The notes under the pieces are model-generated. The model saw nothing but the letters and a program-made list of their open reading frames with translations, did no database searches and was not told the DNA's origin. Positions 15,619-21,153 of a stretch of DNA of 21,153 nt are shown piece by piece; position 1 is the first letter of the stretch, and each line of letters opens with the position of its first letter. The translations under genes and the position numbers were made by a program. Origin of the DNA: Bacteroidales bacterium (GTDB lineage Bacteria; Bacteroidota; Bacteroidia; Bacteroidales; VadinHA17); the NCBI GenBank assembly GCA_003162595.1, contig PMNJ01000017.1, positions 4,308 to 25,460 on the forward strand, given 5' to 3'.

Positions 15619-15705
15619 TTATTTTACCAAATTAATCAAAAGTTTTATACCATTATTATTATGTTTATACCATTCAATAGTATCCTTCAACAAAACCTGC
15701 TCAAC
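15619..15705 (-). pseudogene. remnant of a sugar-nucleotide epimerase/dehydratase C-terminus
   Basis: In the 148-base gap the minus strand reads VEQVLLKDTIEWYKHNNNG and nine more residues to a TAA at 15619-15621. The stretch V-E-Q-V-L-L-K-D-T-I-E-W-Y-K is very like the last helix of extended SDR sugar enzymes (an EEGL..TIEWY pattern). A stop lies two codons upstream and no start is present, so only a C-terminal fragment remains. Inside it AATGGTATAAA occurs twice, 20 bases apart, which looks like a small tandem duplication. It is not the end of the intact epimerase at 16854, which differs in sequence. Confidence 0.4.
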
Positions 15706-15737
15706 CCTTTATAAAGATTACTCTGTGGCTAAGCATT

Positions 15738-16853
15738 TTAGATAGATTGAATTATTGTTTTTGAAATAAATTTTACCTGTTCTTCTTTTAGCCGACTATA
15801 TAACGGGATAGCTATTCCACATAAATAAGCTTTAAATGCGTTTGGAAATTCTTTTTCTGAGTGATAATGATATTTGTTTTTGTAATAAATCATTGCAGGT
15901 ATACATTGCGCTCCATAGTTTGTTCCTACACCTTGTTTTCTCAAATTATCAATAAACTCATTCCTATTGATTATGCTATCCAACACCAAATGAAAAGATT
16001 GCCAGGAATGTCGTTTATTTTGAGGAACTTTGGGTAATATTATTTTATTTGTTTGGCTTAATTCATCAAAATAGATATTGGCCAACTTTTCTTTATAATT
16101 TATAATGGATTCTAATCTTCCTAATTGGCTGTTAACCAGAGCTGCCTGAAAATCAGTAAGTCGGTAATTAAATCCGGCTTCAACAAACTCCATTTTGCCA
16201 TCTCGTATTTCTATGCCATGATTTCTCAGAATCCTCAATTTTCTTGCTAATTCATCATCGTCGGTAACCAATATTCCACCTTCGCCGCTTGTAATAGCCT
16301 TACGTGGATGAAATGAAAAAGACCCAACATTTCCGAATGTTCCCGTAAACTTTCCATTTTCGGTAGCCCCAAGGGCGCATGCAGCATCTTCAATAATTTT
16401 TATATTATTTATTTTTGCCAACTCACAAATTTCCCGGATATCGCACGCCAACCCGAACTCATGTACGGGAATAATTGCCTTTGTTTTAATTGTTATTGCT
16501 CGCTCAATCAGATTCTTATCAATATTAAATGTATTAAAATCAATATCAACAAAAACTGGTTTAGCACCAACAAGTTCAACCACATTTGCCGTAGCTATGT
16601 ATGAGAATGCCGGAACGATGACTTCATCTCCCCTCCCAATTCCAAATGCTACTAATGCCAGATGCAAAGAAGCGGTTCCGCTGGAAACTGCTATAGCATG
16701 CCTAACACCAAGATATTGTGCTATATTACTTTCAAGTTCTTCAACCTTAGATCCCTGAATAAGCATACCTGATTGCAAAACGGCAACCACAGCATCAATA
16801 TCATGTTGCTGTATATCAGGTACCATTAATGGAATAAAATCTAAATTTGACAT
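15738..16853 (-). CDS. DegT/DnrJ/EryC1/StrS-family PLP sugar aminotransferase
   Basis: A 371-residue fold-type I sugar aminotransferase, the usual length. SSGTASLHLAL (57-67) is the PLP phosphate-binding loop, and PAFSYIATANVVELVGAKPVFVD is characteristic. IIEDAACALGA contains Asp156, which pairs with the PLP ring nitrogen, and GSFSFHPRKAITSGEGG contains the Schiff-base lysine Lys185. GFNYRLTDFQAAL and GVGTNYG complete the pattern. It transfers an amino group to a keto-sugar nucleotide, most likely the product of the SDR enzyme just upstream, with which it is joined TAA-ATG without spacing. Position on the sugar (C3 or C4) is not decided by sequence alone. Confidence 0.93.
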   Translation of the reverse strand: MSNLDFIPLMVPDIQQHDIDAVVAVLQSGMLIQGSKVEELESNIAQYLGVRHAIAVSSGTASLHLALVAFGIGRGDEVIVPAFSYIATANVVELVGAKPVFVDIDFNTFNIDKNLIERAITIKTKAIIPVHEFGLACDIREICELAKINNIKIIEDAACALGATENGKFTGTFGNVGSFSFHPRKAITSGEGGILVTDDDELARKLRILRNHGIEIRDGKMEFVEAGFNYRLTDFQAALVNSQLGRLESIINYKEKLANIYFDELSQTNKIILPKVPQNKRHSWQSFHLVLDSIINRNEFIDNLRKQGVGTNYGAQCIPAMIYYKNKYHYHSEKEFPNAFKAYLCGIAIPLYSRLKEEQVKFISKTIIQSI

Positions 16854-17807
16854 TTAAAGAATTGATTTAAAATATTCAGCTGTAAGCAAAATGCCTTCAT
16901 CTAAATCAACTTTTGCTTTGAATCCAAGTACCTTTTCAGTTTTCTCAACAGAAGGGATTCTTAATTCGACATCCGCAGAAAGCTCCTCTTTGAATACGAT
17001 TTTTGATTTAGAATCCAGAACCCTGCAAACTGTTTGAGCTAATCCTAAAATAGTTATTACGGCTCTGGCATTGCCAATATTAAATGATTGCCCAATTGCG
17101 TTTGGGTTTTCAATAACTTCCAATAAACAATCCACAAAATCGTCAACATAACACCATGCCCTTATTTGAGAGCCATCGCCATTAATGAAAATATCTTCAT
17201 TCTTTAAAGCTCTTTTGATAAAAACCTGCAAGGCTCCTTCTCCTGTTTGTCCCGGACCATAAATATTAAAAGGTCTCACGGTAACTATAGGCAGCCCATA
17301 TTGCTTATAATAAGCATGAGTCAAATGCTCTCCAGCCAATTTACTTACGGCATAAACCCAACGGGCCTCCCCTGCAGATCCGGCAACAGTATTACTTTCT
17401 TCAGTCGGTTTATAAGCCATCGAACCAAAAATCTCCGATGTCGAAAAATCAATAAATCGTCCTTTTACACCGTTTTCATGAGCTGCTTCCAGGGCATTGG
17501 CGGTACCAATCATATTAACCTGCATGGTTAATACGGGATTGATGATTACTGTATCAATACCTGCAATTCCCGCTGCGTGTATTACAATGTCAGTTCCTTT
17601 CATGGCATCTTTCAATGTTGCCTTATCCAGTACATCACCTTTAATGATTGTAAGGTTCGGATGATTTGCGTATCCGCTATTTGTCAGAGTATCGCGATGG
17701 AAATTGTCGTAAGCTGTAATTTTGTTGTTGTCAATCAGATTCCTGATCACCATGTTGGCAATAAAGCCGGCACCTCCGGTAATAAAGATCTTTTTGTTTT
17801 TAATCAT
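16854..17807 (-). CDS. NAD-dependent sugar-nucleotide epimerase/4,6-dehydratase (extended SDR)
   Basis: A 317-residue extended short-chain dehydrogenase. The NAD-binding motif is ITGGAGFIA (9-17). GDVLD (58-62) and VIHAAG follow. The catalytic set is FSTSEIFG (Ser124 region) with YAVSK (Tyr152, Lys156). VRPFNIYGPGQ and the nucleotide-sugar-binding FINGDGSQIRAWCYVDDFVD are clear, and the end VDLDEGILLTAEYF is the family's last helix. The pairing with a DegT aminotransferase suggests that it makes a 4-keto sugar nucleotide, but a C4 epimerase is equally compatible. It begins 10 bases after the upstream glycosyltransferase. Confidence 0.9.
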   Translation of the reverse strand: MIKNKKIFITGGAGFIANMVIRNLIDNNKITAYDNFHRDTLTNSGYANHPNLTIIKGDVLDKATLKDAMKGTDIVIHAAGIAGIDTVIINPVLTMQVNMIGTANALEAAHENGVKGRFIDFSTSEIFGSMAYKPTEESNTVAGSAGEARWVYAVSKLAGEHLTHAYYKQYGLPIVTVRPFNIYGPGQTGEGALQVFIKRALKNEDIFINGDGSQIRAWCYVDDFVDCLLEVIENPNAIGQSFNIGNARAVITILGLAQTVCRVLDSKSKIVFKEELSADVELRIPSVEKTEKVLGFKAKVDLDEGILLTAEYFKSIL

Positions 17808-17817
17808 ATGACCATTT

Positions 17818-19020
17818 TTATGCTATTTTATCCCCACTATATTTCAATTGGTTATTAAGAAGTTTATCATAAACAGCAATTGTTTTTTTTGCAATTACCT
17901 CTACCCCAAAATATTTAAGCGCATAATCTCTGCAATTTTTATACCTGTCAGGGTTTTCAAGAACTTCTATAATATTTAATTCAAAATCTGCCATGTTTTC
18001 AGGAGATTTCCCGACATGTTGTAAATCATCAAATGGAAAATGTTTAAGTGTTGGGCTGACCACAGGAGTATTGCAACCCATACATTCCAGAGGTGAAATT
18101 CCAATACCGGCAAAATCTAATTCAATAGAATCTTCAAAATTTGCCATCAAATAAACATCTGCGGCACTATAATAAACCGGAAGTTCAGTATCTCTGTTTA
18201 ATCTGGGCAAAATTGTAGCGCCTGCTTCTTTAGCCATATTGTAAAAAGGATCTTCTTTTGATGCTCCTATCAAAATTAATGTAACTTCAAATTTTTCCTT
18301 TAGTCGGGTGAAAACACTAATAATATTATTAACACCTTTTGTCTTGTACAATTGCCCAACATAAACTAATACTTTTGTTTCTGAAGGGATATTCAATATT
18401 TTCCTTGCTTCTGTCTTTCCAATTGGTTTAATTTTACTAAAATCTATTCCGATACCTGTAAAATCTGATACTTTATTTTCTCCTATCATTGAGATCATAT
18501 AGAGTCTGTCATTGATTCCTGAAATGATATGAAAATCATACCATTTTAAAGCAATTTTAAACAATAAATGCAATAATAAAAATTTAATATTTTTTGTTTT
18601 CCTGAATGAAAAAACAGGTGGATAGCTCCCACAATTTACAATAACTTTTGGGGTTTTTCTAAAGAGTAGAATATAAATATAAGCTTGAATATCGTGTCCC
18701 ATGTGTAAATGAATAATTATCTGGTTATTCATAATTTCACTTTTCAAAGCCTTAATAATACCAAAGGACCATATGCCTAAGAGAGGATAGGTTTTTGCAG
18801 GAAATAATCTGCAATTAACATCTTTAACAATACGTGAAACAGGTTTTGAAATTTCTGTTTCAGGCCTCCAGAGCTCCATTTTAAACTGTTTTGAATAAGT
18901 CAAAACATTTCCTGCAACATTACTTGCCCATCCGGCATAGAAGTAATAATCGGATTCTATTTTCGGGAAATATGAATTGTAATCTCTTCCGTAAATGTGA
19001 ATTATTTTATTCATCATCAT
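17818..19020 (-). CDS. GT4-type glycosyltransferase
   Basis: A glycosyltransferase of about 400 residues. IIHLHMGHDIQAYIYILL (102-119) lies in the N-domain; GIGIDFSKIKPIG near 189-201 starts the C-domain; VLVYVGQLYKTKGVNNII carries Lys228; and ADVYLMANF...GIGISPLECMGCNTPVVSP is the C-terminal nucleotide-binding region, with Glu in SPLE but no exact EX7E spacing. The start is ambiguous: three consecutive ATG codons lie at 19020, 19017 and 19014, and an in-frame TTG at 19023, all inside the end of the flippase gene. The overlap indicates coupled translation. Specificity is unknown. Confidence 0.87.
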   Translation of the reverse strand: MMMNKIIHIYGRDYNSYFPKIESDYYFYAGWASNVAGNVLTYSKQFKMELWRPETEISKPVSRIVKDVNCRLFPAKTYPLLGIWSFGIIKALKSEIMNNQIIIHLHMGHDIQAYIYILLFRKTPKVIVNCGSYPPVFSFRKTKNIKFLLLHLLFKIALKWYDFHIISGINDRLYMISMIGENKVSDFTGIGIDFSKIKPIGKTEARKILNIPSETKVLVYVGQLYKTKGVNNIISVFTRLKEKFEVTLILIGASKEDPFYNMAKEAGATILPRLNRDTELPVYYSAADVYLMANFEDSIELDFAGIGISPLECMGCNTPVVSPTLKHFPFDDLQHVGKSPENMADFELNIIEVLENPDRYKNCRDYALKYFGVEVIAKKTIAVYDKLLNNQLKYSGDKIA

Positions 19021-20548
19021 CAATATAATCCTGATTCAATTCTCTTTTTGTATAATTTTTCACATGAACAGGATTAATGTTATTTAAAAAATAAGTTAAC
19101 TCTTTTCTTGAAAACTCCTTCGTTAATATAAGAATGGAAAAATATACTATGACCCCTGCAATCCCAATTACAGGTATATTATACCAATTGGCCGGATTGA
19201 ATATAGATTTTAAAAAAAACATTGTAAAAAACATTATCACGCCTGAAATTATATGAATCAGAATTACATAATTTTGTTTACTGCCTGTAATCCTATAGGC
19301 TGTTATATTATAGATCATCTTCGCAAAAATAGTTGAAATTAATGTCCCCATTGCGGCGCCAACAGCACCAAGACCTAATAAAGTAACCCCAAACAATTCT
19401 TTGGGAATGCAGATTAAGCTGAAACCTACGTTTATAACGGAGATTACTATTCCAAGAATAACAGCAAGCTTTATATGATTTGTTGCTCCAATCTGAGAAA
19501 AGTATGGTAAGGATATTGCCTGAAAATATATTACAAAAGACAGAACTATAATAATATCTGGTGTAGATTCCATAAAATCTTTCCCAAATAAAATAAAAGT
19601 AATTTCTTTTGAAAAGGAGATTAATAAGAGTATTATCGGAACCAGTATCATAGATGAATATCTTTCTGTTTTACGTGAAAACTCCCGGATACCGGAAAGA
19701 TTACCTTTAGAATACATTTTAGAAATTGCCGGAAATGCAATACCTGAAACTGAATTAGTCAGGAAAACCAACGTCATGGGAATTTGAAAACCTGCAGCAA
19801 ACCGTCCAACATCCTCTGTTTTACAAAAATATTGGATAAATACGGAATCCAGGTTCTCTGTATATTTATTTGTAAATACCAGAAACATGACGGGGAGCGC
19901 AAATTTGAAGTATGATTTAAAATATTCTAAGGTTGGCATTTTTATGGGATAACCTTTGAACATATAGAGATACAGTATTAATGTTACCAGGGCGCTCAAT
20001 ATATTTGACATAGCAAGCAGAACGACACCCAATCCCAAGACTGCTACAAAAACCCGGCTGATAACAAAAACTATTTTACCAATAAGAGAAGCAAAATTAC
20101 TTTTGGCAAATTCCATCCTGGCGGAATAAGTATTCATCAGCGCCATTGTAAAATTCCCAAGTACAGTGGAAACCAGAATGATATAAATAACTATTTCATG
20201 TTCTTTACTTAAAAAGTGCTTATTTAAAATATACTTACTATAAAATATTGTTGCTATAACGATAATGACCATTAAAACATTTAGGAAAAAAGTTGCTGTG
20301 AAGTAGACTCCATTACAAATTCCAAAATCTTTCCCTTCAGACACTCTTTTAATATGTGCATCTCCGAATCCCAAATCAGCAAAGCTTTGAAACAGGCCTA
20401 CATAAGCTAAAGCAAAAGCAACAATCCCAAGCACTTTTGCCCCCATATAATGTGACACAAAATAAAGCGATATAAATCCAATGAGCCTGGTAAGTATTAT
20501 GAAATACATATTTACCGAAACTTTCATTGCATTATTTTTCGATGTCAT
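19007..20548 (-). CDS. wzx: Wzx-type polysaccharide flippase
   Basis: A 513-residue integral membrane protein of the polysaccharide biosynthesis / MOP flippase superfamily. It has about a dozen hydrophobic segments spread along its length, starting with YFIILTRLIGFISLYFVSHY and AKVLGIVAFALAYVGLFQSF (typical N-terminal helices with a small GA.VLG.. turn). It also has RTFVAVLGLGVV-like helices in the middle (RVFVAVLGLGVVLLAMSNIL), and a central ISKMYSKGNLSGIREFSRK loop typical of Wzx. It moves the lipid-linked repeat unit across the inner membrane. Its last codons (GATGATGATGAA) double as the start of the next glycosyltransferase. Start at ATG 20548; an ATG seven codons in is an alternative. 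Confidence 0.9.
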   Translation of the reverse strand: MTSKNNAMKVSVNMYFIILTRLIGFISLYFVSHYMGAKVLGIVAFALAYVGLFQSFADLGFGDAHIKRVSEGKDFGICNGVYFTATFFLNVLMVIIVIATIFYSKYILNKHFLSKEHEIVIYIILVSTVLGNFTMALMNTYSARMEFAKSNFASLIGKIVFVISRVFVAVLGLGVVLLAMSNILSALVTLILYLYMFKGYPIKMPTLEYFKSYFKFALPVMFLVFTNKYTENLDSVFIQYFCKTEDVGRFAAGFQIPMTLVFLTNSVSGIAFPAISKMYSKGNLSGIREFSRKTERYSSMILVPIILLLISFSKEITFILFGKDFMESTPDIIIVLSFVIYFQAISLPYFSQIGATNHIKLAVILGIVISVINVGFSLICIPKELFGVTLLGLGAVGAAMGTLISTIFAKMIYNITAYRITGSKQNYVILIHIISGVIMFFTMFFLKSIFNPANWYNIPVIGIAGVIVYFSILILTKEFSRKELTYFLNNINPVHVKNYTKRELNQDYIDDDE

Positions 20549-20670
20549 AATGAAGATTCTTTTATTACAATCTTAGCTGATACCTTGACTGCATCGTTCA
20601 AAACATGGTAAAAGATGATTACTTCTTTCGTCACAGTACCAACTATAACAAGAATCGGGGAACCATTCAA
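20545..20670 (-). other. unassigned open frame ending in an ATGA overlap with the flippase start
   Basis: The gap between the polymerase-like gene and the flippase is fully open in one frame. From a TTG at 20670 it gives 41 codons (beginning LNGSPILVIVGTVTKEVIIF), and its TGA at 20545-20547 overlaps the flippase ATG. The frame also runs back into the end of the upstream gene. There is no ATG. It could be a coupled small gene with a non-ATG start, the tail of a frameshifted gene, or chance. I do not recognise it. Confidence 0.2.
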
Positions 20671-20674
20671 ATTA

Positions 20675-21153
20675 TTACTTTGTATAGGCTTGATTTCGAT
20701 AAGCCTGAATATAAATGCTTGAAATACTTATGTAAGCTGCTAAGAGCATAACTCTCGATATTCCATTCGTATCAAAACCCCAGAACTGTGTTGCGCTGTT
20801 AATGATCAAAACTCCGGGTATAAGCAGCGGCAAATTATGCAGAATGGTTTTTAAATCAGGTCTGTAGCTGAATTTTTTCAAATTTCTTAAGGGGGTGAAA
20901 AACAATGTGGCTGCAAACGAAATCAAAATGAAAAACCCAATTAATCCCGATTGAAGTAAATTATTTTGAAAGCCCACATGTGTGTCGCCGTAATCAAAAT
21001 ATAAGTCAGAATAACCTGCACCAAAAATAATTGTGCTGTTTTTAAATCCCTCCATTACGCGAGGACCTCTTTCAGTTATTCGACTTAATGTCCCTCCGGC
21101 AGTAAGATCTCCTGCAACTAATTCCTGTATGGTTGCCAGCCGTTTCGAAGCTA
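20675..21153 (-). CDS. O-antigen polymerase/ligase-like membrane protein, C-terminal part only
   Basis: The frame is open from the right edge (ASKRLATIQELVAGDLTAGG and onward) to TAA at 20675, 159 codons; the internal ATG at 21055 is not the real start. ITERGPRVMEGFKN followed by IIFGAGYSDLYFDYGDTHVG and FQNNLLQSGLIGF is the pattern of the large periplasmic loop and following helix in Wzy/WaaL-type (O-antigen ligase superfamily) proteins, with the R...G.GY....(T/D)H features. Three hydrophobic segments follow, in FFILISFAATLFF, LPLLIPGVLIINSA and RVMLLAAYISISSIYI. Whether it polymerises repeat units or ligates them to lipid A core cannot be told. Because it stands beside wzx, polymerase is slightly favoured. 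Confidence 0.75.
   Translation of the reverse strand, partial: ASKRLATIQELVAGDLTAGGTLSRITERGPRVMEGFKNSTIIFGAGYSDLYFDYGDTHVGFQNNLLQSGLIGFFILISFAATLFFTPLRNLKKFSYRPDLKTILHNLPLLIPGVLIINSATQFWGFDTNGISRVMLLAAYISISSIYIQAYRNQAYTK

Noticed and set aside
17247..17858. Two plus-strand open frames of 93-94 codons
   Set aside because: Both lie antisense to the well-supported epimerase gene and its junction with the glycosyltransferase; they are shadows of its codon pattern.

Overview
The window is a long, one-directional polysaccharide (O-antigen, capsule or exopolysaccharide) biosynthesis locus. Apart from small open frames that shadow real genes, everything is read on the minus strand, so transcription runs from position 21153 towards 1. 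The organism is most likely a member of the Bacteroidota. The DNA is AT-rich, Shine-Dalgarno sequences are mostly absent, the one convincing promoter has the Bacteroidota TTG-N17-TAnnTTTG form, and a degenerate heptamer array fills an intergenic gap. The exact genus cannot be read from the sequence.

Layout in transcription order: (1) The C-terminal end of a multi-membrane-span polymerase/O-antigen-ligase-like protein enters from the right edge. (2) A Wzx-type flippase is followed by an overlapping glycosyltransferase. (3) A sugar-nucleotide epimerase/dehydratase and a DegT-type PLP aminotransferase are joined TAA-ATG and should make an NDP-amino sugar. A short gap then carries what looks like the decayed C-terminus of another epimerase. 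(4) A decoration module follows: SAM methyltransferase, NodB-like deacetylase, WbqC-family protein, CapK-type adenylate-forming ligase and a DUF362 protein. (5) Four GT4-type glycosyltransferases come next, with a second SAM methyltransferase between the first and second. (6) A hisH-hisF-amidotransferase trio and a DUF354 protein close the operon. The HisF copy lacks the first catalytic Asp of true imidazole-glycerol-phosphate synthase. The trio is therefore read as an ammonia-delivery and amidotransferase set that makes an amidino group on a sugar, not as histidine biosynthesis.

After the last gene comes a heptamer repeat array, then a separate promoter and an HI0074-family nucleotidyltransferase substrate-binding protein that runs to the left edge. 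This marks the likely boundary of the polysaccharide locus.

Together the genes describe a repeat unit built by at least five glycosyltransferases. It would contain an amino sugar, probably an amidino sugar and methylated residues, and an unusual acyl or other substituent handled by CapK, WbqC, DUF362 and the deacetylase. It would be flipped by Wzx and polymerised or ligated by the right-edge protein. No initiating sugar transferase, nucleotide-sugar dehydrogenase or recognisable sugar acetyltransferase is in the window. No RNA genes, CRISPR arrays, insertion sequences or gene-free stretches over 300 bases were seen. The most unusual points are the CapK/DUF362/WbqC/deacetylase module, the epimerase remnant, the altered HisF and amidotransferase residues, and several protein-like open frames in the gaps between genes.
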